NCBI GenBank assembly: GCA_027328825.1
Contig: DAHWTK010000048.1
Location: 1 to 12,714, forward strand
DNA length: 12,714 nt
DNA from: Nitrospirota bacterium
GTDB taxonomy: Bacteria > Nitrospirota > JACRHJ01
Reading direction: 5' to 3'
Shown here: positions 5,220-12,465 of the stretch, piece by piece
Position numbering within the stretch: the first letter of the stretch is position 1
Layout: every line of letters begins with the position of its first letter
Notes under the pieces: generated by a model
Databases searched by the model: none
What the model was told of the DNA's origin: nothing
What the model saw: only the letters and a program-made list of their open reading frames with translations
Translations under genes and position numbers: made by a program

Positions 5220-6527
5220 ATGCGCAAATTCGTCTGCTTCCTGGTGTTTGCGTTTCCGCTTATCGCCGTCATACCGTTATTTCACTGCCGCGCCGCCTTC
5301 GCTGGCGCATTCGAGCAGTTGCAGGATATGGCGGGCAGCTCCGGTTCAGTGCCCGACGCGAGCCCGCCCGCGCCGGTGGACGGCTACGGGGGCGGCAGCA
5401 GTTACGATAACAGGCACGACGACGACAACCGGCCTCGCGGGTTATGGCAGTGGTTCGACAACTCTCAAAACGACGAGGAACAGGCTTCCCAGAACAGGGA
5501 ACAGGCGCACGGGCTGAACGACCGGGGAAACACCGCGTACAGTAAAGGCGACTACAAAGACGCCATCGGGCAATACGAGAAGGCGCTGGAGCTTACCCCA
5601 AACGACGCAGTGATTAAGCAGAACCTTCAGAATGCGAAGGACGCGCTTAACAGGAAGGAACAAGGGGAACGGTCAGCGCGTGAGCGCGCAGAGCGAATGA
5701 CAAAAGAGCAGAAATCGTTCGAGCGCCGAGCCTCGGAGGCGAAAAAGATGCTCGCCGCATATCGGGCTGCGCCGGCAGCGGCCCAGCCCGGCCCGGCGGC
5801 TACCGGGCCGAAGATAGGCGGCCTCACCCTCGACGAATGGCGAAAGGCTCAGGAATGCCAACGGAAGATAGACGCGCTCTACGGCAAGGGATTTTTGACC
5901 GCGGAGGAAGACGCTCTGATGGACAGGCTCCTCGTTAAGCGCAATACGCTTTGGGACAAGGCGGTGTCCGTCCCGGGGCTCACGGCGGAGGCTAGGGAGA
6001 TGCTACGGCTGAAGCTGCACACGGGTGACCTCCTGAAAAACCCGGTAAACATCACCGGCGCGGGGCTGTCTGAGATGCGGGAGACAAGCCCGGACAAAAC
6101 ACCGGATTCCCTTAAGGAGGTGCCGTTCAGCGACTTCTATGCAGACAAGTCCGTGGCATATTTCGAGATGCAGGCCCAGGAGGCCGTGGAAGGGCACATG
6201 GGCGAGAAGGCCGGAGAAAATTTCGGAAACATGCTCACTGTCGGGAAGGTGTTCATAGCCCTGAAGTCACATGAGGCGCACAAGGCCATATCGGACGGCC
6301 TTGACTTTGTAATCGACAAGGTAATCGGACCGCGCGGCTCGATGGCGGTGGAAGGCGGCAGGCGGTACGCCAACATTGTGGACGAGGCACTCTACAAGTT
6401 CATGCGGAACTCCTCCAGCGCGGTGGGCGTGCCGATGGACGACAAGGAAATAGATGGGATAATAAATGGCGAGGACAATAAAGGACGAAAGGCCGTAAGG
6501 GAATGGGTGGGTACGGGCAATGACTAG
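5220..6527 (+). CDS. Secreted TPR-containing protein of unknown function
   Basis: A 435-residue protein, first gene of a three-gene operon. It begins with a signal peptide (MRKF, then a hydrophobic run, cleavage likely near residue 28, AFA-GAFE). Residues 40-93 are low complexity, rich in Gly, Pro, Asp and Asn. Residues 95-145 form a TPR-type helix pair (GLNDRGNTAYSKGDYKDAI, KALELTPND), followed by a charged coiled-coil-like stretch (146-180), an Ala/Pro linker (180-198), and a helical C-terminal region (199-435) that I cannot assign. TPRs mediate protein-protein contacts, so this is likely an extracytoplasmic adaptor. Its end overlaps the next gene by 8 nt, pointing to coupled translation and a common job with the propeller-ankyrin protein and serpin. 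Confidence 0.8.
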   Translation: MRKFVCFLVFAFPLIAVIPLFHCRAAFAGAFEQLQDMAGSSGSVPDASPPAPVDGYGGGSSYDNRHDDDNRPRGLWQWFDNSQNDEEQASQNREQAHGLNDRGNTAYSKGDYKDAIGQYEKALELTPNDAVIKQNLQNAKDALNRKEQGERSARERAERMTKEQKSFERRASEAKKMLAAYRAAPAAAQPGPAATGPKIGGLTLDEWRKAQECQRKIDALYGKGFLTAEEDALMDRLLVKRNTLWDKAVSVPGLTAEAREMLRLKLHTGDLLKNPVNITGAGLSEMRETSPDKTPDSLKEVPFSDFYADKSVAYFEMQAQEAVEGHMGEKAGENFGNMLTVGKVFIALKSHEAHKAISDGLDFVIDKVIGPRGSMAVEGGRRYANIVDEALYKFMRNSSSAVGVPMDDKEIDGIINGEDNKGRKAVREWVGTGND

Positions 6528-9024
6528 TTTTCTGAAGACATATGCGGTAACCACGCTCATGCTCCTGTTTATGGCCGCGCCCTTGTACGCTGCCTCCGAA
6601 AAACGGATACCGGAGCTTCTGCCCGATACTACCGTAATGCTCCCGGCGGACTGCAATGCGGGTATCCGCTGGGTACTTCCCCCGCTAAATGCGGACAAGG
6701 CCAGGAGGCAAGCCGTATACGGCCTCCGCTTCTCCGTGGATAATTTGGGCCGCGCCTTCATCGGCATGAATGATAGCTACATTTTGAATGCGGCTGACAG
6801 TTACGTCACCGCGGTATCGCAGCCGTACAGGGGCTTCGTCCACTTGGACAACGGTGCGCTCATCATAGCCACGGCCACAGACATAGGTTTTATAGTGCCG
6901 TCCCAGGATATTAAAAGGGACAAAAAGGGTTTCCCTATCTCGGTTTTCCAGCCCATAGCAAAGTTGCCGGTGCCGGATGCCCAAATATACAAGGGCGCGG
7001 GCGACTGCCTGTATATCGCGGGATGGGACGAGGCCTCCGGCGGTTACGCGGTCTACCTGCTGCGGCCGGAGGACGGTCCGGACGCCGGGGCTACCCGGAA
7101 GTTCATCAAGGGTTACAAAAAGGTGTTTGCGAGCAGCGAGCCGATAAACGCAGTCGCCGGCAACGGCGTTGTCACATTTGCGGCGGTCGGAAATTCGATA
7201 CTGAGGATTTCCGAAGCCGACCAGAGCGTGACAAAGGTCTGCGAACTGGCCGACAACATCCGGTCGCTCGCCTACGACCCCAATGCCGGTCTCTTCTATT
7301 CCACCGGCTATGAGATCGGGTTGGTGGGCCACTCCGGGCCGATCGTGTTCTTGAAGACGCGCGAGCACGAGATATACATGCAGGGGGGATCCCTGTATAT
7401 ACTCTTCAAGGATACATGGGGGGTACTCGCCATCGACCGCGCCAGCAGGCTTGGGCTGCGCGACGCGGAGCTTCCTGACGCGGCTGGGCCTTCGCAAGAT
7501 GACGTAAGGATTGCCCGGCTCTGTTTCTACGAGGCCGGGCCTCCCGATTATCAAGGGAAGGGATACGCCGATAAGTTTGAGAGGAAGAAAACGCATTACG
7601 TTTATTGTGATGTTCAGATGCAGCTCGAAAAAAGGACCAGGAAGCGGCTGGGTCATTTGGTCACGATAGTATGGCACGGCCCCTGCGGGAAAGAGTCATC
7701 CAGCGAGTCCATGGTCGCCGTCTTCGGCCCGAAACAGCGTACGGCCAACAAGAAGTTCTATTACGGCAGCGACGAAGCGGACACTTTCTATCCCGGAAGG
7801 TACACAGTCGATATATTCGTTGACGGAGCTAAATCAGGTGAGGGAGGGTTCACCATCCTTGGAAGCGCCACCGTCTGGGAGGCCGCGCATATGGGGGATA
7901 CCTCTACTCTCGAAAAGCTCCTCGACGGCGGGGCGGACCCGAACAAGCCGGAATATGGGTTCACTCCCCTTCAGGAGGCTGTAATAAGCGGCAGCGCCAG
8001 GGACGTGAAGCTGCTTCTGGACCACGGAGCGGATGTAAATGCCAGGGATGAAAGCGGCAAAACCGCCCTTATGATGAGTTCGATATCTGGAACGGATAAA
8101 GACGCCAAGGACAAGGTCAAGCTGCTGATAGCGAGCGGCGCGGGCGTCAACGCGGCGGATACGAACGGCAATATCGCACTGTCTTCGGCCATGGAAAACA
8201 GCGGCAGCCTGGAGATTGCCGATATCCTCGTGGCGTCTGGGGCGGACGTCAACGCGGCCGACAGCAAAGGCCATTCGCTTCTGTTGAACGCAATAATGAG
8301 CGACGTCAGCCCAAAATACATAGAGTACCTGCTTACTAAGGGAGCCAACCCGAACTTAAAAGACAAGGATGGCGTAACCCCTGTGAGCAGCGCGATAATT
8401 TCGCCGCGGCCGGAATACGTCCGGCTGCTGGTGAAACACGGCGCGGACGTAAACACGCCAGTAGCACCGTATTCCTCCAAGCGGGAGAGTCTCCTGCATT
8501 TCGCGTTACAGGGTTTCCTGACGGATGCAGAAATCGATACTGCGACGTCACAGAAGTATATGGAGGTTGCAAGGATACTTATTGAGAACGGTGCCGTCCT
8601 GCTTCCGGGGGAGGAAGACATAATACTTGACGGCAGGGTCGCCGCGTGGCTGGGTCCCCGACTGCTTGGAACCATGCTGAAAGAAAACGACAGGTTGCTT
8701 ATCAAGCTGAAATCATCCAGTGACCCAGTGGCGGTGCGACTAGCCGCCAACATGCTGCTCGACAAGGCGGAGGATGCAGCGGAAAAGGCCAGCCAAGAGC
8801 ACGACTACGAAACCGCGCTTTATTATTGCAGCGAGGCCAGGGATGCCGCCGAAAACGCCGGGGTGGACATGCCGGAGGTTTACCGCTTGTGCGGAGTGCT
8901 CGAATGGGTGCTCGGCATACCGGACAAAGCGGGCGCGGACCTTGGGAAATACCTGTCGCTCGTGCCTGACGCCCCGGACGCCCAGAGCATAAAAAAAATG
9001 CTTGCACAGAGGGGGACAGAATGA
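6520..9024 (+). CDS. Large secreted protein with predicted beta-propeller, Ig-like region, ankyrin repeats and helical C-terminus
   Basis: An 834-residue protein with a signal peptide (cleavage likely after A24, LYA-ASEK). Residues 60-320 consist of repeated short beta-strand patterns (for example GLRFSVDNLGRAFIG, VVTFAAVGNSILRI, RSLAYDPNAGLFYS) consistent with a beta-propeller. Residues 330-447 look like a beta sandwich ending YPGRYTVDIFVDG. Ankyrin repeats run from about 448 to 690 (LLLDHGADVNARD, LLIASGAGVNAAD, ILVASGADVNAAD). The tail (740-834) is TPR-like helices. The whole is a multi-domain binding protein outside the cytoplasm, with no enzyme motif seen. It overlaps the upstream gene by 8 nt, with no good ribosome site of its own, and the serpin gene by 4 nt. 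Domain assignments other than ankyrin are by pattern and need structure prediction. Confidence 0.8.
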   Translation: MTSFLKTYAVTTLMLLFMAAPLYAASEKRIPELLPDTTVMLPADCNAGIRWVLPPLNADKARRQAVYGLRFSVDNLGRAFIGMNDSYILNAADSYVTAVSQPYRGFVHLDNGALIIATATDIGFIVPSQDIKRDKKGFPISVFQPIAKLPVPDAQIYKGAGDCLYIAGWDEASGGYAVYLLRPEDGPDAGATRKFIKGYKKVFASSEPINAVAGNGVVTFAAVGNSILRISEADQSVTKVCELADNIRSLAYDPNAGLFYSTGYEIGLVGHSGPIVFLKTREHEIYMQGGSLYILFKDTWGVLAIDRASRLGLRDAELPDAAGPSQDDVRIARLCFYEAGPPDYQGKGYADKFERKKTHYVYCDVQMQLEKRTRKRLGHLVTIVWHGPCGKESSSESMVAVFGPKQRTANKKFYYGSDEADTFYPGRYTVDIFVDGAKSGEGGFTILGSATVWEAAHMGDTSTLEKLLDGGADPNKPEYGFTPLQEAVISGSARDVKLLLDHGADVNARDESGKTALMMSSISGTDKDAKDKVKLLIASGAGVNAADTNGNIALSSAMENSGSLEIADILVASGADVNAADSKGHSLLLNAIMSDVSPKYIEYLLTKGANPNLKDKDGVTPVSSAIISPRPEYVRLLVKHGADVNTPVAPYSSKRESLLHFALQGFLTDAEIDTATSQKYMEVARILIENGAVLLPGEEDIILDGRVAAWLGPRLLGTMLKENDRLLIKLKSSSDPVAVRLAANMLLDKAEDAAEKASQEHDYETALYYCSEARDAAENAGVDMPEVYRLCGVLEWVLGIPDKAGADLGKYLSLVPDAPDAQSIKKMLAQRGTE

Positions 9025-10226
9025 AAATAGCCAAGGTCTGCGCGGTATTGCTGTTGGGTTTCATGATATTTTCCGTATCCCTGGCTAATGCCGCGGGGAA
9101 AAACAATACTGCGGCATTGGTGGATGGAAACGGAGGGTTCGCGTTTGACTTGTTCAGGCAGATAAGCGGCGAGAACCCCGGTAAGAACGTCCTTATTTCG
9201 CCCTTCAGCATATCTACCGCCCTTGCGATGACCTATGCCGGGGCCAGGGGCGACACCGAGACCCAGATGGCCCGGACGCTGCACTTCCGGTCCCAGGACG
9301 CGCTGCACCCCGCATTCATGGAGCTGGACAACCAGTTGTTCAATAAAGAGCGGCGGGACTATAAACTCTACATATCGAACGCGCTCTGGGGCCAGAATGA
9401 CTATAGGTTCAGCGCTGGTTTTAAGGGTCTTATAAAGACTTATTATGATGGCGGGTTCAGGACGCTTGATTTCGTGAAAAGGACCGAGGCCAGCAGGAAG
9501 ACCATAAACAAGGCGGTGGCGGATGCCACCGCAGGCAGGATAAAAGACCTGCTCGGCAAGGGAGACGTGACCAGGCTGACCCGGCTCGTGCTGACCGACG
9601 CTGTCTACTTCAAAGGCGTCTGGGAATCAAGGTTCAATGAAAAAGATACCGCCACCGCGCCTTTTTACAAGACGCCCGAAGTGAAGGTGAATGTGCAGAT
9701 GATGCATCAGAGGGGGCGATTCAGGTATGCGGAGCTTGAATATGGCCTGAAGGTGCTGGAGCTGCCTTACAAGGGCGGTGACCTCTCTATGGTGGTGCTA
9801 CTTCCGGACGGGGGCCTGACGGGACTGGTACCCGGGCTTACGTTCGAGAACATCCGCCGCTGGCTTTCAGCGCTTTACAGTTCGGATGTCGAAGTCTCTC
9901 TGCCCAGGTTCAAGTTCGACGCCAGATATTACCTGAACAAAGACCTGGCGTATATGGGAATGCCGGACGCGTTCGACAAGATGAAGGCCAACTTTTCAGG
10001 AATGACCGGCAATAAGGGACTGTATATATCCAGAGTGATCCACCAGGCAGACGTAGAGGTCACCGAGGAAGGCACGGCGGCGGCGGCCGCCACCGCCGTT
10101 GTGATGGGCACCAAGAGCTTGCCGCATACAGTGGTGTTTAACGCCGACCACCCTTTCGTATTCCTGATACTGCATAAAAACACGGGGGCAGTCCTTTTTG
10201 TCGGTAGCGTGTTGGACCCGAAATAA
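9021..10226 (+). CDS. Secreted serpin (serine protease inhibitor), inhibitory type
   Basis: A 401-residue full-length serpin with a signal peptide (cleavage likely after A24, ANA-AGKN). Family motifs are clear: NVLISPFSISTALAMTYAGARGDTE near the start, LVLTDAVYFKGVWESRF in the middle, and DHPFVFLILHKNTGAVLFVGSVLDP at the end. The reactive-loop hinge EEGTAAAAATA matches the small-residue pattern of inhibitory serpins (G351 as P15, Ala at P13-P9). Counting by the usual register, and checked against the conserved F-N at P8'-P9', P1 is K365 and P1' is Ser, which predicts trypsin-like target proteases. Such inhibitors trap the protease as a covalent acyl complex. It overlaps the preceding gene by ATGA and has a GGGGG ribosome site; it is the last gene of the operon. 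Confidence 0.95.
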   Translation: MKIAKVCAVLLLGFMIFSVSLANAAGKNNTAALVDGNGGFAFDLFRQISGENPGKNVLISPFSISTALAMTYAGARGDTETQMARTLHFRSQDALHPAFMELDNQLFNKERRDYKLYISNALWGQNDYRFSAGFKGLIKTYYDGGFRTLDFVKRTEASRKTINKAVADATAGRIKDLLGKGDVTRLTRLVLTDAVYFKGVWESRFNEKDTATAPFYKTPEVKVNVQMMHQRGRFRYAELEYGLKVLELPYKGGDLSMVVLLPDGGLTGLVPGLTFENIRRWLSALYSSDVEVSLPRFKFDARYYLNKDLAYMGMPDAFDKMKANFSGMTGNKGLYISRVIHQADVEVTEEGTAAAAATAVVMGTKSLPHTVVFNADHPFVFLILHKNTGAVLFVGSVLDPK

Positions 10227-10274
10227 TTAAGAAGCCAGTAGAAACATTTATGCACCGGCGGTAAGTTTATAACC

Positions 10275-10309
10275 AAGGGGTCACGAAAATTTGTAACCCC
10301 TTTGATTTT
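10275..10309 (+). terminator. Intrinsic terminator downstream of the serpin operon
   Basis: AAGGGGT-C-AC (from 10275) pairs with GT-A-ACCCCTT (to 10302) with one internal mismatch and an 8-nt loop, followed by TGATTTTA. It is homologous to the perfect integrase terminator at 3938-3974, so it probably once ended an integrase gene and now lies behind the serpin. The mismatch weakens it. Confidence 0.65.
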
Positions 10310-10310
10310 A

Positions 10311-10354
10311 TGGTAGGCGATGCTGGTTTCGAACCAGCGACCCTGCCGTGTGAA
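10311..10354 (-). other. 3' fragment of tRNA-Val(CAC) gene, right copy (diverged)
   Basis: On the minus strand this 44-nt fragment has the same anticodon loop, stem, T-arm, acceptor strand and CCA as the left copy at 3976-4020. It differs by one missing G in the variable loop (GGTC) and by the last T-loop base (TTCGAAA). Again no 5' tRNA half is attached. It marks a second integration boundary, about 6.33 kb from the first in direct orientation. The differences mean it is either an aged copy or derives from a different host allele. Confidence 0.78.
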
Positions 10355-10483
10355 TCCGAAATGGGCAGAACCTCTAAGTGAGCTGCTGGTCTGAGGAATC
10401 GGCTATCCCACTGGAAAACAAGTTCTTTTAAACTGTCCAAATTTTCCAATGATTACGACAACTTGGTCTGTTAGGGAGGATTC

Positions 10484-10501
10484 TGCTACAATACTGCTAC
10501 A
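10484..10501 (-). promoter_or_regulatory. Paired TGCTACA repeats (candidate integrase arm sites, right copy)
   Basis: TGCTACA at 10484-10490 and 10495-10501 with the same 11-bp period as the pair at 4151-4168, while the bases between and around them differ. This pattern of motif conservation in diverged flanks suggests a protein-binding role. Confidence 0.5.
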
Positions 10502-10613
10502 CTTATGACTACTGCCATAACGAGGCAGTTCAGCCCGTTTCAACCCTTTTGAACAAGACCACTGCCGTTTCAGTTTGTCTCAAACCGCTGTAACAAAAAC
10601 TGTATCAGAACTA

Positions 10614-10642
10614 TTGCAAAAAGCATAAAACAATAGTAAGAT
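10614..10642 (+). promoter_or_regulatory. Possible promoter upstream of the Fic gene
   Basis: TTGCAA (10614-10619), a 17-bp spacer and TAAGAT (10637-10642) resemble a sigma-70 promoter with four matches in each box. It would give an AT-rich leader of about 80 nt containing two TTATAGTA motifs (10654-10661 and 10698-10705). This is a weak call, made because the gene at 10730 must start transcription in this gap. Confidence 0.3.
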
Positions 10643-10729
10643 GTCAGCGTCATATTATAGTAATTTTACAACATCAGAATATAGAGAAATAACATCATTA
10701 TAGTATAGAGATTTCACACGGGAGATTTT

Positions 10730-12247
10730 ATGGCAACGCCAAGCGAGCTTTTGGCAGCCTCACTTGAGGTCATGAAGAAAGTGCAGCGCGAGGGCATTGT
10801 CCGCTCGTCCGAGATAGGCAGGACCCACCGCGAGCGCCTGATAAGAAGCGGGTTCCTGAGAGAGATTACAAGAGGCTGGCTGCTTGTAACCAACCCGACC
10901 CTGCCAGAGGGGATGAGCACTCCCTGGTACGCCTCGTACTGGGCCTTTGTCCGGCGATACCTGAGCGAAAGGTTTGACGACGAGTATTGTTTCTCACCGG
11001 AGGCTTCGGTAAAGCTACTCGTGGGCTCAACCATCGTCCCCGGGCAGCTTATAGTGATTACCAGGAAGAAGGTAGCACAAAACCTCGCCATGCCTTTTAA
11101 TACGTCCCTGTTGATATATCAGGACGAGAAGCGGTTTCCCGAGAGCCGGACGAACTTAAACGGCCTCTGGACAATGGACCTGCCTTCCGCTTTATGCAGG
11201 CTCCAACCTGCGACATTCAAGAACGACCCGACAGACACGGAACTCGCGCTGAGGATTGTCAGGGATGCCTCGCAACTCCTGCGCATTCTGCTTGAGGGCG
11301 GGAACACTGCGATAGCGGGCAGGCTGGCCGGGGCGTATAAATTCCTGGGCGAGGAAGAGATGGCAAGCCGCATCGTGAAGGGAATGGAGGCGGCGGGTTA
11401 CAGGATACGGCTCTCCAATCCTTTCGAGCGAGACGCCCCTGCGCTTACTGGCGGTACGCGGGTTATTTCTCCATACGTGTCAAGAGTCGAAGCCCTTTGG
11501 AAGTCAATGCGCGAGGACGTGCTTGCCGTATTTCCAAAGGCACCGGGAATGCCCAAAGACCCTGAGCAGTTTATCAGGAAGGTTGAGGAACTTTACGTCA
11601 ACGACGCCTACAATTCACTCTCGATAGAGGGGTACGAGGTCACGGCGGGTCTTATCGAGCGGGTCAGGGGCGGGCAATGGAACCCTGAGGACGAACAGGA
11701 CAGGCAGCAAAGAGACGCCCTGGCCGCTAAAGGATACAGCCTGGCGTTCAAGGCGGTGGAGGATAGCATCAGGAAGATACTCGCCGGGAGCAATCCGGGC
11801 GAGGTCGTCAGAGTAGACCACCACAAATGGTATTCGCAGATGTTCTCCCCTTCCGTACAGGCGGGCATATTGAAGCCCTCGGACCTCGCCGGTTACCGGA
11901 GCGGACAAGTCTATATAAAAGGCTCCAAGCACGTCCCGCTTCCCAAGGAGGCCGTGCTCGACTGCATGGAGACCCTGTTTGGGTTGCTGAAGGAAGAACG
12001 GGAGGCAGGCGTCCGCGCCGTCCTCGGTCATTTCGTCTTCGTGTTCATCCACCCGTACATGGACGGCAACGGACGGATGGGCAGGTTCCTCATGAACGCG
12101 ATGCTTGCCTCGGGCGGTTATCCCTGGACTGTCATCCGACTGGCAAGGCGTGAGCTTTATATGTCGGCCCTTGAGGAGGCGTCGGTCCGTGGACGGATCA
12201 AACCCTTAGCGGAGTTTATAAAGGAAGAATTGGAAGCTTCTCGGTAA
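10730..12247 (+). CDS. Fic-family protein (predicted AMPylator) with AbiEi-like N-terminal domain
   Basis: A 505-residue protein. The Fic signature is complete, HPYMDGNGRMGR at residues 441-452, with catalytic H441, D445 and the anion-binding GNGR. Fic enzymes usually transfer AMP from ATP to hydroxyl side chains of target proteins. Upstream, S296-L-S-I-E300-G301 matches the (S/T)xxxE(G/N) inhibitory helix, placed before the Fic core, so the enzyme should be self-inhibited (class II). Residues 1-60 (TPSELLAASLEVMKKVQREG, SSEIGRTHRERLIRSGFL) resemble the winged-helix start of AbiEi-type antitoxins and of a known group of ~500-residue Fic proteins. Start at 10730 has CGGGAG 5 nt upstream. It stands alone just right of the second tRNA fragment. 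Target unknown; a toxin-like, defence or regulatory role is possible. Confidence 0.92.
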   Translation: MATPSELLAASLEVMKKVQREGIVRSSEIGRTHRERLIRSGFLREITRGWLLVTNPTLPEGMSTPWYASYWAFVRRYLSERFDDEYCFSPEASVKLLVGSTIVPGQLIVITRKKVAQNLAMPFNTSLLIYQDEKRFPESRTNLNGLWTMDLPSALCRLQPATFKNDPTDTELALRIVRDASQLLRILLEGGNTAIAGRLAGAYKFLGEEEMASRIVKGMEAAGYRIRLSNPFERDAPALTGGTRVISPYVSRVEALWKSMREDVLAVFPKAPGMPKDPEQFIRKVEELYVNDAYNSLSIEGYEVTAGLIERVRGGQWNPEDEQDRQQRDALAAKGYSLAFKAVEDSIRKILAGSNPGEVVRVDHHKWYSQMFSPSVQAGILKPSDLAGYRSGQVYIKGSKHVPLPKEAVLDCMETLFGLLKEEREAGVRAVLGHFVFVFIHPYMDGNGRMGRFLMNAMLASGGYPWTVIRLARRELYMSALEEASVRGRIKPLAEFIKEELEASR

Positions 12248-12280
12248 GGACCGAAAATTAATGAAATATCGCGCTATTAA

Positions 12281-12310
12281 TTGACTTCAATGGCTATGAT
12301 AGTTTAGAAT
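12281..12310 (+). promoter_or_regulatory. Sigma-70-type promoter between the Fic gene and the next gene
   Basis: TTGACT (12281-12286) and TAGAAT (12305-12310) each match consensus at five of six positions, with an 18-bp spacer. Predicted start of transcription is near 12317. It is placed ahead of a leader that ends in an intrinsic terminator at 12429. Confidence 0.55.
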
Positions 12311-12316
12311 AGCATC

Positions 12317-12429
12317 GAAATATTAAGCAAGTCTTACGTTCGAGTAGTACCTGAAGCCTCTTGGGTCATGGGCTCTGAAGTTGGACTTGATTGAATGGCC
12401 CATCTCAAAGCTCAGGGATGGGCTTTTTA
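12317..12429 (+). ncRNA. Candidate small RNA or transcription-attenuation leader (~110 nt)
   Basis: The region lies between a good promoter (12281-12310) and a hairpin with a T-run (12398-12428), and holds no convincing gene. GCCCAT (12398-12403) can pair with ATGGGC downstream (12418-12423, terminator) or with an identical ATGGGC upstream (12368-12373). These two pairings exclude each other, as in attenuators. The coding start at 12466 lies 38 nt beyond the T-run. No known RNA family is recognised; it could be an independent small RNA. Confidence 0.35.
12398..12428 (+). terminator. Intrinsic terminator
   Basis: GCCCATC (12398-12404) pairs perfectly with GATGGGC (12417-12423) over a 12-nt loop, followed by TTTTT. 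It ends the candidate leader or small RNA, and could also stop transcription from the Fic gene upstream. Confidence 0.7.
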
Positions 12430-12465
12430 TATTTGCCACGTTTCTTATATCAAGGAATATTTTAA

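Larger units (their letters stand above)
10275..10413. repeat. Right copy of the ~140-bp direct repeat
   Basis: It matches 3938-4079: terminator, tRNA-Val fragment, 19-nt unmatched spacer (10355-10373), then CTAAGTG(A)GCTGCTGG through TCGGCTATCCCACTG. The paired TGCTACA motifs follow at 10484-10501. The gene-free stretch 10227-10729 therefore consists of this end sequence, then AT-rich DNA from about 10600, with a small ACTGCC/GGCAGT inverted repeat (10511-10529) and no convincing gene. Confidence 0.8.

Noticed and set aside
6267..6767. 166-codon minus-strand frame across the junction of two operon genes
   Set aside because: Antisense to both coding frames, no domain, no ribosome site noted.
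6685..7677. 330-codon open frame on the minus strand
   Set aside because: It lies wholly inside the propeller-ankyrin gene, has no recognisable domain, and long antisense frames are expected in GC-rich coding DNA.
7971..8765. 264-codon minus-strand frame rich in Ser, Leu and Ala
   Set aside because: It is the antisense shadow of the ankyrin repeats, whose repetitive codons keep the opposite strand open.
3976..10354. Composite transposon or IS-flanked unit
   Set aside because: The flanking repeats contain a tRNA fragment and terminator but no transposase gene or terminal inverted repeats.
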